Assembly: GCA_046328225.1 (NCBI GenBank) | Contig: JAXLWZ010000007.1 | Location: forward strand, 82,091 to 146,090 | From: Amarobacillus sp046328225 | GTDB taxonomy: Bacteria > Chloroflexota > Dehalococcoidia > Tepidiformales > Tepidiformaceae | Reading direction: 5' to 3' | Length of the DNA stretch: 64,000 nucleotides | Shown: piece by piece, positions 39,118 through 47,912 of the stretch | How the letters are laid out: each line of letters opens with the position of its first letter | How positions within the stretch are numbered: the first letter of the stretch is position 1 | Notes under the pieces: model-generated | Seen by the model: only the letters and a program-made list of their open reading frames with translations | The model's database searches: none | What the model was told of the DNA's origin: nothing | Position numbers and translations under genes: made by a program

Positions 39118-40125
39118 TCAGTCGGCGGTCTTGTAGAGGAAGAGGTTCGTGCCTGCGATGCGGGAGGGGTCGCAGATGATGCGCTGGGGCGCCGGCGCGG
39201 TCGCGATCACGCCCTCGCGCTGCCAGCTCTTGCCGCCGTCGGCCGAGATGTAGCTTTCGATGGCGCGCGCGCAGACGTAGAGGCGGATGCGGCCGCCGCC
39301 GGCGCCGGCGAGCTCGGGGACGCCGCCGTAGGTCAGCGTCTCGCCCGCCGTGAAGCGCAGGCCATCGGGCGAACGCGCCAGCACCGTCGCCTGCCCCTGC
39401 GAGGCCGCCATCAGCCACGTGCCATCGGCCAGGCGCAGCAGCGAAGGGTCGGTGGTGACGGCGGCGAAGGTGATAGCGGCGCCGCGCACGGTGAACGAGC
39501 GGCCGTCCGTGCCGTCGGCGATGCACATCGTCCAGGTGCGGCCCGGGGTGGGCGGACCAAAACTGCCCAGGTATGCCAGGCGGATGCCTCCCCCGGGGAG
39601 GGGCGAGGCGTCGGGGTCGACGATGCCCGCGGGGTTGGGGACGCCGTCGATGGTAATCGCGCCGAGCGGGGTGACCGCGTAGCCGTCCACGCGGGCGACA
39701 TCGATGCCGCCGGTGGCGCCGTTCACGTAGTAGACGAAGGTGCCCACGCCGGGCACCGACACCCCGTCCGGGACGCTCGCGTGGTCGATGACCATGCGGC
39801 CGTTTTCGACGCGCGGACCGGTGGTGGCTTCGTTCGCAATCCAGACGCGGTGGAAGTACGGGCCGTTCGGGTCGGCGACGGGCGTGCTCGCTCCCGCCGG
39901 ACGGGCTTTGCAGGCATTCGTGTCCAGGGGTGTGGTGGAGGCCGGCGACGCCGTCGCGGCGGTGGGCGTCGATGCCACCGCCGGCGAGGATGCCGGCGAT
40001 GCCGCCGCCGTACGGGCGGTGGGGACGGAGGTGGTGGTGGCGGTATCTCTCCCGGCGGGCGCGCCGCCGCCGCACGCGAAGGTTGCCGCGACGGCAACGA
40101 GCCCGGGCGCCAGCCACCACCTCAT
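39118..40125 (-). CDS. Lipoprotein with beta-propeller-like (sialidase-type) fold
   Basis: 335-aa secreted lipoprotein: signal peptide with lipobox AATFACGG (Cys ~18), a Thr/Ala/Ser-rich linker to about 65, then a beta-propeller-type domain with repeated blades: PYFHRVWIANEATTGPRVENG, AGIVDPDASPLPGGGIRLAYLG, TTDPSLLRLADGTWLMAAS, ARSPDGLRFTAGETLTYGG, ISADGGKSWQREGV (Asp-box-like). A sialidase/glycosidase-like fold without clear catalytic residues; binding role likely. It lies 38 nt after herA and may be on the same transcript. Confidence 0.72.
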   Translation of the reverse strand: MRWWLAPGLVAVAATFACGGGAPAGRDTATTTSVPTARTAAASPASSPAVASTPTAATASPASTTPLDTNACKARPAGASTPVADPNGPYFHRVWIANEATTGPRVENGRMVIDHASVPDGVSVPGVGTFVYYVNGATGGIDVARVDGYAVTPLGAITIDGVPNPAGIVDPDASPLPGGGIRLAYLGSFGPPTPGRTWTMCIADGTDGRSFTVRGAAITFAAVTTDPSLLRLADGTWLMAASQGQATVLARSPDGLRFTAGETLTYGGVPELAGAGGGRIRLYVCARAIESYISADGGKSWQREGVIATAPAPQRIICDPSRIAGTNLFLYKTAD

Positions 40126-40163
40126 GCCCGGTTCATGGCGCGAATGGGCGGCGAGGTGACGGG

Positions 40164-41840
40164 TCAGCCATACAGTCCTCTCGCCGCGCCCGTGCCGTTC
40201 TTCGGTGCACCCAGCCGTTCGCGCAGCGAGGCCCCGGCGCGGAATTCGGCCGTGAGGTCGGGCGGGCGCACGACCACCGGCATGGGCAGGGCGTGCCCGA
40301 AGACAAGCGCTTGCTGGCGGCTTTCGAGCGAGGCGATCACGGACCGCAGACCGGCGCGCCCCTGCATCCCGCCCACGAGCGCGTCGACATCGGTCTCGGA
40401 ATCGAGCTGGAAGCAGAACTTCGTGCCGATCTGGGAGAGCACCTCGGGGTCGATCTGGCTCGGGCGCTGGTCGATGACGAAAAGGGTGACGTTGTACTTC
40501 CGCAGTTCGCGCGCGATCTGCCCGAAGATGCTCTGGCCCGCCATCGAGCGGTCGATGAACTTGTGGGCCTCCTCGATGACGATGGCGAGGCGGTTCGGTT
40601 CGCGGTCGGGATTGCCCTGGGCGCGCTCGACCGCGTCGCTGTATTCGTTCCAGATGCGGCGGCTGAGCATGTTGGCGACGAGCATGTAGGCGGTGAGGTC
40701 CTTGCCGAAACGGCCGAACTGCACGACGACGCTCTTGCCGCCCTGGAGCGTTTTCACGATGTGGGTGAGCGCGCCCGCGAACTGCCCGGACCCGGACTGC
40801 ACGAAGCCCCGGCGGGTGAAGCGGCGCAGACCCCGGCGGAGGTTTTCGAACGAACCGGCGTGGAAGCCGAGCCGCTGGGCCACCTTCGCCCAGTTGACGT
40901 CGTCGGGCTCGTCGCCTTCGCGGAAGGTGCGGCGGAGGACGGCGGGCGAAGGATCGTCGGCGGTGATTTCGTCGATCCAGGACTTGCCGAAGCGGTCCTC
41001 GCATTCGTGCGCGGCCTCGATCGCCTGGCTCGTGAAGGCGCCCGTGGACTGCAGGACATCGATGTCGTCGCTCGTGATGTCCTGCGTGCCGATGGCGAGC
41101 GGCGCATCCGTGTTCGCAGTCGTGGGATCGAGCGAGTAGACGGCGACGTCCGAGAGATGGCGCTGCTTGAGGGACTTCGGCGCGCCCTCGCCCTCGAACT
41201 TGATGTCCCAGCCGTAGTCGTTGTGCATGTCGAAGATGAGCGCGACGGTGCGTTCTTTGTTCACACGCGCGGCGGCGCTGTTCGCGACCATCGCATCGAG
41301 AATCTGCATGGTGGCGATCGTCTTGCCCGTGCCGCTCTTGCCGAACACGCCCGCGGAGCGTTCGAACAGCTTCTCGATATCGACGAAGACGTTGACGTCG
41401 TCCATGCCCAGGGGGGTGCCGACGCGCACCGCGCCGCGCTCCTCATCGACGGCGAAGGCGCGGTTCAGCACCTCCTGGTCGGCGCGGGAGACTCGGGCGA
41501 AGTGGCGGGGCACGCGGCGCGCGCGGGCGGTGGAGCCATCGGCATCGACTTCGAGGTAGGGGTTCACCTCGACGGCGGTGTAGACGCCGGTATCGAGCAG
41601 GACCTCGCGCAGAAGCGCGGAGAGCGGGCCGTCGTCGGCGGCGGGCGGCCAGGACGTGGCCCCGGCCTCGGCGGATTTGAGGAGCACATCGGTGACCATG
41701 CCGAGCAGCTCGCCCCCCTCCGCGAGGGGCGCGACCAGGTACTCTCCGAGGCCGGCGGACTTGCCGGGGTCGAGGCGGACTTCGAGGCTCTTCGTGAGCG
41801 AACCGCCGGTGATGGCGCCCATGCCTTCGCGCGCGCTCAT
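40164..41840 (-). CDS. herA: HerA-like hexameric DNA translocase
   Basis: 558-aa FtsK/HerA superfamily ATPase that pumps DNA for resection together with NurA. An N-terminal HAS barrel (SLEVRLDPGKSAGLGEYLVAPL..LLGMVTDVL, about 18-55) precedes Walker A GKSGTGKT (167-174), Walker B LAIVIEEAHKF (near 425), a conserved Arg-finger region and the C-terminal LSQIGTKFCFQLDSETDVDAL. ATG 41840 overlaps the upstream gene by 4 nt. Last of the nurA-HAS-herA operon. Bacterial NurA-HerA pairs are known from Deinococcus-Thermus and scattered lineages. Confidence 0.88.
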   Translation of the reverse strand: MSAREGMGAITGGSLTKSLEVRLDPGKSAGLGEYLVAPLAEGGELLGMVTDVLLKSAEAGATSWPPAADDGPLSALLREVLLDTGVYTAVEVNPYLEVDADGSTARARRVPRHFARVSRADQEVLNRAFAVDEERGAVRVGTPLGMDDVNVFVDIEKLFERSAGVFGKSGTGKTIATMQILDAMVANSAAARVNKERTVALIFDMHNDYGWDIKFEGEGAPKSLKQRHLSDVAVYSLDPTTANTDAPLAIGTQDITSDDIDVLQSTGAFTSQAIEAAHECEDRFGKSWIDEITADDPSPAVLRRTFREGDEPDDVNWAKVAQRLGFHAGSFENLRRGLRRFTRRGFVQSGSGQFAGALTHIVKTLQGGKSVVVQFGRFGKDLTAYMLVANMLSRRIWNEYSDAVERAQGNPDREPNRLAIVIEEAHKFIDRSMAGQSIFGQIARELRKYNVTLFVIDQRPSQIDPEVLSQIGTKFCFQLDSETDVDALVGGMQGRAGLRSVIASLESRQQALVFGHALPMPVVVRPPDLTAEFRAGASLRERLGAPKNGTGAARGLYG

Positions 41841-42433
41841 GCCGTCACCCCCCGGAGGATGCTGGAGAGGCGCGCGGGCTCGGCCTTAAGCAGCCGCGCG
41901 AGCTCCTTGCCGGCGCGCACGGTGAAGTCGCGCGCTTCGGCGCCGTGGGCGCGGGCGGCGGCCCGGAGCGCGGCCGCGAGCACCGCGTCGTCGCAGAGCG
42001 GGGAGGCCGTGAGCAGCGCGAGGAAGGCGCCATCGGTGGTGGCGTGGATCACTTCCGGGGCGGTGGCCGGCTCGACGCGCGCGAGCAACGGTGGCGGCGA
42101 TGGCGGCAGCAGCGCGAGCGCGGCCTCGCCTTCGATATAGCCGCAGGCCACGACCGTGAGGCGCGTGCGCAACAGCGGCCGGATGTGGGGGTTGTCGGCG
42201 AACACCTCGGCGGCGGTGAGCGTGCCGCCCTGGGCCTGGAGCGGCCGTCCGGGGTCCTCGGGGCCGCTTGCGGTATCGGCGATGCAGCCGAGGATGGTCA
42301 GCGGCCCTTCGCGCACAGCCACGAGCTGGCCGAGCTGGAAGGGCTGCTCGACGTACCGTTCGTAGGCGCAGGTGAAGCTGCGAAGGCCGGCCTCGACGAC
42401 ACGGGGCGCCTCGCTCGCGGGTCCGGGGGTCAT
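41837..42433 (-). CDS. HAS-barrel-like protein between nurA and herA
   Basis: 198-aa protein with a HAS-barrel-like N-terminal half (FQLGQLVAVREGPLTILGCIADTASG) and a C-terminal helical half (LRAAARAHGAEARDFTVRAGKELARLLKAEPARLSSILRGV). HAS barrels normally form the N-terminus of HerA; here one exists as its own gene in addition to the barrel in HerA. It overlaps both neighbours by 4 nt (ATGA at both ends), so it is very likely a third subunit of the complex. The remaining sequence has no known domain. Confidence 0.68.
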   Translation of the reverse strand: MTPGPASEAPRVVEAGLRSFTCAYERYVEQPFQLGQLVAVREGPLTILGCIADTASGPEDPGRPLQAQGGTLTAAEVFADNPHIRPLLRTRLTVVACGYIEGEAALALLPPSPPPLLARVEPATAPEVIHATTDGAFLALLTASPLCDDAVLAAALRAAARAHGAEARDFTVRAGKELARLLKAEPARLSSILRGVTA

Positions 42434-43590
42434 ACCGCTCTCCTCCGTTTGCTGGTCTGTTTGCCGTTGGCGGCGGCGAAGACGCGCTGGCGGGCGGCCT
42501 CGCTTTCGAGCAGGCGCGCGAACTGCTGGCGGTCGCCGCCGCTGATCACCGCCTGTTCGTGCGCCTCCTGCAGCGCGCGCGGATAGCCATCGCAGCGGGC
42601 GCACTGGTCGATGAGGGTGGCGTGCAGGCGGGCGACGCGGTCCGGCGTGGCCGCCCACAGCGGCAGCTCGACGCGCGCGATATCGCCGCCCGTGCGCAGA
42701 TAGAAGAACGCGACCTGGCTCTCGAGGGGCACCTGCTGCTCGACCGTCTGGCCGCGCTGGCTGCGGGCGCGAAAGAGGGCGGAGCGTTCGCCTTCGCCCA
42801 GGATGGCGGCGAAGTAGAGGCTGTCGGCATCGAGCCAGCGGTCCGGGTCCTGCCCGGCGAGCACGGCCAGGCTGGTGGCGACATCGCCCGAGCGCGACCC
42901 CGAGATGTACGCCCCGGCCGAGAGGGGTTCATCGCCCATCGCGAGCAGGGCGAGGGCATCGAGCAGGCGCTGCATGACCTGCTTGCGCACGCGCGCGGCG
43001 ATGCGCGGCGAATCGAGGTCCCAGGGCAGGAAGGTGCCATCGAACAGGAGGACGACGGGGCCGTGGGCGAGCCGTTCGCGCGCGAAGTGGATGCCGGTCT
43101 CGCGCTCTTCGATGTCGCGGAGGAGGGAGACGCCCCAGCCGCGGCCGCCGGGGCTGGCGTCGCCGCCGTCGTCTTCGCCGCTGTCGGAGGCGGCTTCGCG
43201 CGGCCCCACCCACGGCTTCGAACCGAGCGCGGCCTCGCCGCCCACGCGATAGGGCAGCACCGCCCAGCCGGTATTGATGACGAAGCAGGGCACGGGCGCG
43301 AAGCGGTCGGGGTCGATGCTCGAACCATCGGCGGCGACGACGGTGCAGGGCGCGAACGGAGAGGCGGCGAAGGCCGCGTTGGGGGGTTCGCCGAAGGTCG
43401 TCGCGTAGGGCGCGGGATTGTTCGCCATCGCCGCGTGGATTCGGGCATCGCCGCCGGCCGGGTCGTTCGCCCAGGCACGCGCGGCATCGTTGGCGGCGGC
43501 GAGCGTGGCATCGAGCGCGGCCGCGCGCTGGCGGTGGCGTTCGACCAGCGCGGCGAGGTCGCCGGCGAGGAGTTCCATGCGAAGGGTCAC
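42430..43590 (-). CDS. nurA: NurA-like nuclease
   Basis: 386-aa NurA-family nuclease, partner of HerA in DNA-end resection. Catalytic acids: Asp 88 in VVAADGSSIDPDR and Asp 184 in VVLLFDGTFLPWDL, with further conserved YISGSRSGDV and the C-terminal PRALQEAHEQAVISGGDR (active-site Asp/His region). The start is uncertain: GTG 43590 or ATG 43578 four codons later; neither has a Shine-Dalgarno site. First gene of the operon, divergent from RNase HI. Confidence 0.83.
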   Translation of the reverse strand: MTLRMELLAGDLAALVERHRQRAAALDATLAAANDAARAWANDPAGGDARIHAAMANNPAPYATTFGEPPNAAFAASPFAPCTVVAADGSSIDPDRFAPVPCFVINTGWAVLPYRVGGEAALGSKPWVGPREAASDSGEDDGGDASPGGRGWGVSLLRDIEERETGIHFARERLAHGPVVLLFDGTFLPWDLDSPRIAARVRKQVMQRLLDALALLAMGDEPLSAGAYISGSRSGDVATSLAVLAGQDPDRWLDADSLYFAAILGEGERSALFRARSQRGQTVEQQVPLESQVAFFYLRTGGDIARVELPLWAATPDRVARLHATLIDQCARCDGYPRALQEAHEQAVISGGDRQQFARLLESEAARQRVFAAANGKQTSKRRRAV

Positions 43591-43668
43591 GTGCGGGCAG
43601 CGCAGGCGTACATTTGTTCGACAGTGTACTCCGCGGCCGCCGCCGGGGCACGCAGCGCCCGCCTCCGA

Positions 43669-43674
43669 TACGCT
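43669..43674 (+). promoter_or_regulatory. -10 box TACGCT, leaderless start of RNase HI gene
   Basis: TACGCT ends 8 nt before ATG 43683 in the divergent gap with nurA. Confidence 0.38.
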
Positions 43675-43682
43675 GGGCGGCG

Positions 43683-44330
43683 ATGTTCACCTGCGAACGC
43701 TGCGGCACGGAATTCTCGATCGGCGAAAGCGTCCTCAAGAGGTACCCGAACTGGACGCCGAAAGCGTGCATGGATTGCCGCGAGAAACCCGCCGCGCGCG
43801 CCGCGAAAGCGCCCGCGAAGAAGAAGGGCGGGAATTCGATCACGAAGGCCGGGAACTTCACGACGAGCGAGATCCTCATGCGCTTCACCCTCGGGCCGGA
43901 CACGGGCGTCTTCACCGATGGCTCGTGCGCGGGCAACCCCGGGCCCGGCGGCTGGGGCGCCGTCTATGCGCGCGACGGCCGCGTGGTCGCGCAGCGCTGG
44001 GGGCAGGAGCCGCTCACGACGAACAACCGCATGGAGCTGGCGGCGATGATCGCGGGCCTTTCGCTTATCGGCCCGGACGACGCCATCGATGTCTATTCGG
44101 ACAGCCAGCTGGTGGTGAACACGGTCACGAAGTGGGCCGCGAGCTGGGAGAAGGCGGGCTGGAAGCGACGCGAGGGCGAAGTGAAGAACCTCGACCTGGT
44201 GCAGGAGGCGTTCGCGCTGGCGAAAGCCCGGCCGAAAGCGCGCATCCAGTGGATCCGCGCGCACGATGGCTCACGCTGGAACGAATACGCGGACTCGCTT
44301 TCGCAGGCCTACCTGCGGACCGAGGTGTGA
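43683..44330 (+). CDS. rnhA: Ribonuclease HI with N-terminal zinc ribbon
   Basis: 215 aa. Catalytic acids D79 (FTDGSCAGNPGPGGWGAV), E118 (NRMELAAMIAGL), D140 (VYSDSQLVVN) and D204 (WNEYADSLS); H194 in WIRAHDG. The N-terminal CERC...CMDC (Cys 4, 7, 29, 32) forms a zinc-binding knuckle followed by a Lys/Ala-rich linker (ARAAKAPAKKKGG), an unusual addition that could target the enzyme to nucleic acid or a partner. The HII enzyme is 7 kb away, so both RNase H types are present. Confidence 0.88.
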   Translation: MFTCERCGTEFSIGESVLKRYPNWTPKACMDCREKPAARAAKAPAKKKGGNSITKAGNFTTSEILMRFTLGPDTGVFTDGSCAGNPGPGGWGAVYARDGRVVAQRWGQEPLTTNNRMELAAMIAGLSLIGPDDAIDVYSDSQLVVNTVTKWAASWEKAGWKRREGEVKNLDLVQEAFALAKARPKARIQWIRAHDGSRWNEYADSLSQAYLRTEV

Positions 44331-44384
44331 TGGTGGCCGCTGCCCGCCCACCAGCGCGGGCACAGCGGGAGATGGAGGATCGCG

Positions 44385-44699
44385 ATGGCGTGGATCGTCC
44401 TGCTGCTCGCGGGGCTGTTGGAAGTGGCCTGGGCGACGGGCCTGAAGTACACCGATGGCTTCACCCGTCCGCTGCCGTCGGTGCTGACGGGCGCCGCGAT
44501 CGTGGGCAGCATGGCGCTGCTTTCGCTGGCGGTGCGCACGCTCCCCATCGGTACCGCCTACGGCGTCTGGGTCGGGATCGGGACGGTGGGTGCGGCCATC
44601 GCGGGGATCGTGCTCTTCGACGAATCGGCGAGCGTGGCGCGGCTCGCGTTCCTGGGCCTGCTCATCGTCGCCGTCATCGGCCTCAAGGCCACGCACTAG
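44385..44699 (+). CDS. sugE: SugE/Gdx-type small multidrug-resistance exporter
   Basis: 104-aa SMR protein with four TM helices. The proton/substrate-binding Glu13 lies in LLEVAWATGLKYTDGFTR, the pattern of the guanidinium exporter branch; YGVWVGIGTVGAAIAG and the Leu-rich last helix are typical. Acts as an antiparallel dimer in the inner membrane. GGAGG nine bases before ATG 44385. I looked for a guanidine riboswitch in the short upstream gap and saw none. Confidence 0.9.
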   Translation: MAWIVLLLAGLLEVAWATGLKYTDGFTRPLPSVLTGAAIVGSMALLSLAVRTLPIGTAYGVWVGIGTVGAAIAGIVLFDESASVARLAFLGLLIVAVIGLKATH

Positions 44700-44796
44700 G
44701 CCACGCACCTGGCCCGGGACCGTCGCGGATAGCCGCGCGGACGTCGCGGGTATAGGCTCGCGCGAACACCGGCCCCGGCGGGCCCAAGGAGTCCCC

Positions 44797-45690
44797 ATGC
44801 GATTCTCAATCTGGCCGAGCCCGGCAAGCCCGTGGTCTGAAACCCTCGCGACGGTCCAGCATGCGGAGGCGACGGGCTGGGATGGCGCCTGGTACGCCGA
44901 CCACTTCATGCCCAATGCCGCCGACAACAGCGGCCCGACGAGCGAGTGCTGGACGACGCTGGCGGCGCTGGCCGTGGCCGTGCCGCGCATCCGCATCGGT
45001 TCGCTCGTGACGGGGAACACGTACCGGCACCCGGCCGTGCTCGCGAAGATGGCCGCGAACGTGCAGGAGATCAGCGGCGGGCGGCTCGTGCTCGGCCTCG
45101 GCGCGGGCTGGCAGGAGAACGAGCACACCGCCTACGGGATCGAATTCTCCACCGTCGGCGGGCGGCTCGGGCGGCTCGAAGAGGCCTGCCGCGTGGTCAA
45201 AGGACTCCTCGGCGAGGAGCGCACGCACCTGGCCGGGCGGTACTACACGCTCACGGACGCGCCGCTCGCGCCGAAGCCGCCGGCGCCCGTGCCGCTGCTC
45301 ATCGGTGGTGGCGGCGAAAAGCGCACCCTCCGCATCGCCGCGCGCTATGCCGACGAATGGAACGTCTGGGGCACGCCGGAGCTGTTGCGCCAGAAGCAGG
45401 AGATCCTCGACCAGCACTGCCACGACCTCGGCCGCGACCCGAAGACGATCCAGCGCTCGGCCCAGGCGATGCTCACGATCACGGACGATGAGGAGCTGGT
45501 GAAGCGGCTCGCGGGCGGGGGAAGGCCCGTCATCGCCGGCAACGTCTCCCGCGTGCGCGATATCATCGCCGCCTACCGCGACGCCGGCGTCGACGAGATC
45601 ATCATCCCGGACTTCAACCTCGGCCCGCGCGAACGCCGCTTCGCCACCATGGATCAGTTCGTGAACGAGGTCGCTCTGGCGTTTCGGTAG
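44797..45690 (+). CDS. LLM-class flavin/F420-dependent oxidoreductase
   Basis: 297-aa TIM-barrel luciferase-like oxidoreductase, probably F420-dependent. Motifs: RFSIWPSPASPWSETLATVQHAEATGWDGAWYADHF, GSLVTGNTYRHPAVLAKMAANV, GGRLVLGLGAGWQENEH and PLLIGGGGEKRTLRIAARYAD are intact. The reaction cannot be fixed. ATG 44797 is preceded by AAGGAG six bases upstream, and a TATAGG box lies about 45 nt further up, giving a led mRNA. Follows sugE by 97 nt. Confidence 0.88.
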   Translation: MRFSIWPSPASPWSETLATVQHAEATGWDGAWYADHFMPNAADNSGPTSECWTTLAALAVAVPRIRIGSLVTGNTYRHPAVLAKMAANVQEISGGRLVLGLGAGWQENEHTAYGIEFSTVGGRLGRLEEACRVVKGLLGEERTHLAGRYYTLTDAPLAPKPPAPVPLLIGGGGEKRTLRIAARYADEWNVWGTPELLRQKQEILDQHCHDLGRDPKTIQRSAQAMLTITDDEELVKRLAGGGRPVIAGNVSRVRDIIAAYRDAGVDEIIIPDFNLGPRERRFATMDQFVNEVALAFR

Positions 45691-45810
45691 TCGGCAGTCG
45701 GCTATCGGCTATCGGCGTGCCGCACGCGAGAACGCATCCCCGAAGGCATCAAGTCGCGCGACTGGTCACGCCGACGGCCGACAGCCGATAGCCGATGGCC
45801 AATAAGCCGA
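45688..45810. repeat. Heptamer array G in two inverted blocks
   Basis: TCGGCAG, TCGGCTA, TCGGCTA units (45690-45717), ~60 nt of ordinary sequence, then GCCGACG, GCCGACA, GCCGATA, GCCGATG units (45772-45798). The two blocks are inverted relative to each other and run into the stop of the next gene. No GC dyad here. Confidence 0.8.
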
Positions 45811-45820
45811 CGGCCAGTCG

Positions 45821-46222
45821 CTATTCCCGCTGTCCACGCGCGCGGACCAACAGCGTGCCGTCGCCGCCGGTGGCCATGGGCAGCGCGAGGCGGGCGGCGG
45901 CGGGACGGAGGGCCGTGCTTTCGGGCTCAGAGGGGATGAGCGCGCCGAGACCCTTGCCGAGGCCGGCGCGGCGTCGCGGCCCACCCGTCGCGGGCTGCAC
46001 GAACGCTGACGGCCCGAGCGCCTCGATGCGCTGCGTGAGCAGGTCGGTGAGCGCCTCGATGAGCGCGGCCTGGTGTTCGAGCGCGCGCCGGGTCGCGGCG
46101 AGTTCGCGTTCGATGCGCGCGAGGCGCAGTTCGAGCGAGAGCGGCGTGGGTGGCGTGAACGGCTCCCGGCCCGTTCGTTGACCACGCACCCGCCCGAGCA
46201 GGCCCCCCGGCCAGCCCGTCAT
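45821..46222 (-). CDS. Small coiled-coil protein with ParB-type GLGKGLGALIP motif
   Basis: 133 aa. An amphipathic coiled coil (SLELRLARIERELAATRRALEHQAALIEALTDLLTQRI, about 28-66) precedes RRRAGLGKGLGALIPSEPE (about 85-103). The RRxGLGxGLxALIP string is the N-terminal signature of chromosomal ParB/Spo0J, where the basic stretch stimulates ParA ATPase; here it lies mid-protein with no ParB HTH. No other family is recognised. GGAGA lies nine bases before ATG 46222. A ParA-interacting or DNA-segregation accessory protein is a guess from this one motif; a ParB fragment is the alternative. Confidence 0.55.
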   Translation of the reverse strand: MTGWPGGLLGRVRGQRTGREPFTPPTPLSLELRLARIERELAATRRALEHQAALIEALTDLLTQRIEALGPSAFVQPATGGPRRRAGLGKGLGALIPSEPESTALRPAAARLALPMATGGDGTLLVRARGQRE

Positions 46223-46434
46223 GTCGGCTCTCCGCCGCGATGATTCCCGCTCTGGAATACGGCCACCCTTTACCTACCAGAAAGCAGCCCCAAGAAAAAG
46301 TGAACGGGAGCAGGCGCCTTCACATTTGTTGGGAGAAACCATGCATTCGCCCGGGCCGCCGCGCTCCCCGTGGTGACGCCGCCCCCGCCCCTGCGTACGA
46401 TGCGCGCGCCGGATACCGGCCCCGGAAGCGCACG

Positions 46435-47832
46435 ATGCTCGAAACCGCCTGGGAAACCGCCAACCGCATTCGCACCCGCAAGGTGAGCGCCCGCGAGGTG
46501 ACCCGTGAGGCCCTCGACCGCACCGCGCGCCTGAACCCCGCGCTCAACGCCTTCGTCCACGTGGACCCCGAGGGCGCGCTGCGGCAGGCGGACGCGGTCG
46601 ATGCCGCCATCGCCCGCGGCGAGGACCCCGGCCCGTTCGCGGGCGTGCCCATCGGTGTGAAGGACCTCGAACCGGTCGCGGGGATGCCGTTCACGCAGGG
46701 CGCGACGCCGTTCAAGGACCGCATCGCCGCCTCCGATTCGGTGCAGGTGGCACGGCTCAAGGCCGGCGGCGCGGTCGTCATCGGGAAGACGAACACCCCG
46801 GAATTCGGCTACAAGGGGTTCACGGTGAACCGCCTCTTCGGCGCAAGCCGCAACCCCTGGGACCTGGCGAAGACCCCCGGCGGCTCCAGCGGCGGCAGCG
46901 CGGCGGCCGTGGCCGGCGGCATCGTGAGCGTGTGCACGGGCTCGGATGGCGGCGGTTCGGTGCGCATCCCGGCGGCCTTCTGCGGCTGCTACGGGATCAA
47001 GCCGAGCGCGGGCCGCATCCCCGCGGCGGGCGAGACCTACCCCCACTGGGCGACGCACAGCACGCTCGGGCCGCTCACGCGCACGGTGCGCGATGCCGGG
47101 CGGTACCTGGACCTCGCGGCGGGTCCGCACCCAAACGACCTGCACGCCCTCGATGCCCCGCCGGGTGGCTACGAAGCGGCAACCCTCGCCGACCCGCCGG
47201 TCATCCGGCGCATCGCCTTCAGCAGCGACCTCGGGTACGCGGCCGTGGACCCGGCGGTGGTGGCCTGCGCGCGGCAGGCGGCCCAGGACCTCGCCGACGC
47301 GATCGGCGCCGAGCTGGTGGAGGCGCACCCCGGTTTCGCGGACCCGATGGCGGCCTGGTACGCGATCGGCGCCCCCGGCGATGCGCACCTGCTCGATGTC
47401 TTCGGCGAGGCCGTCGTGGCGGATCTCGAACCCGGGTTCGTCGCCTTTGCCGACCGCGCTCGCGCGGTGATGGGGACCGATATCGCGGCGGCGCTGCAGA
47501 CGCGGCACGCGCTCAATCGCACGATGACCGCCTTCCTCGACGAGTACACGGTCCTGCTTACGCCGACGTGCGCGGCCCTGCCGTTCGTGGCCGAAGGGCC
47601 GCCGCCGCGCACCATCGGCGGCAAGGATGCCGGGCCGGCGGGCTTCATCCCCTTCACCTACCCGTTCAATGTCACCGGGCACCCGGCGGCATCGCTGCCC
47701 GCGGGGCTGGTCGAAGGGCTCCCCGTGGGGCTGCAGATCGTCGGGCCGCGCTACGGCGACCGGCTCGTGCTGACGCTCAGCGCCGTGTACGAAGCGGTCC
47801 GCCCATGGGGGTTTCCGGCGCCCGTGGCGTGA
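46435..47832 (+). CDS. Amidase (amidase-signature family)
   Basis: 465-aa serine hydrolase of the amidase-signature family. The Ser-cisSer-Lys triad is complete: Lys76 (GVPIGVKDL), cis-Ser151 (KTPGGSSGGSAAAVA), nucleophile Ser175 (SDGGGSVRIPA). C-terminal HPAASLPAGLVEGLPVGLQIVGP is typical of broad-range amidases rather than GatA, and no gatB/gatC genes are near. No convincing Shine-Dalgarno site; ATG 46435 is preceded by an open shadow stretch. Substrate unknown. Confidence 0.88.
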   Translation: MLETAWETANRIRTRKVSAREVTREALDRTARLNPALNAFVHVDPEGALRQADAVDAAIARGEDPGPFAGVPIGVKDLEPVAGMPFTQGATPFKDRIAASDSVQVARLKAGGAVVIGKTNTPEFGYKGFTVNRLFGASRNPWDLAKTPGGSSGGSAAAVAGGIVSVCTGSDGGGSVRIPAAFCGCYGIKPSAGRIPAAGETYPHWATHSTLGPLTRTVRDAGRYLDLAAGPHPNDLHALDAPPGGYEAATLADPPVIRRIAFSSDLGYAAVDPAVVACARQAAQDLADAIGAELVEAHPGFADPMAAWYAIGAPGDAHLLDVFGEAVVADLEPGFVAFADRARAVMGTDIAAALQTRHALNRTMTAFLDEYTVLLTPTCAALPFVAEGPPPRTIGGKDAGPAGFIPFTYPFNVTGHPAASLPAGLVEGLPVGLQIVGPRYGDRLVLTLSAVYEAVRPWGFPAPVA

Positions 47833-47898
47833 AATTCGGGCCTTCCGGCGAAGGATCCGAGGGAAGCCCTCCAGTCCGGGCGTTTCCATGCCGTCTGC

Positions 47899-47904
47899 TA
47901 TTCT
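47899..47904 (+). promoter_or_regulatory. -10 box TATTCT, leaderless start of 47913 gene
   Basis: TATTCT ends 8 nt before ATG 47913. It leaves only 2 nt before the earlier ATG 47907 and therefore favours 47913. Confidence 0.42.
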
Positions 47905-47912
47905 GAATGGCC

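Noticed and set aside
44331..44384. Guanidine riboswitch before sugE
   Set aside because: The gap is only 54 nt and lacks the paired ACGR loops or ykkC core.
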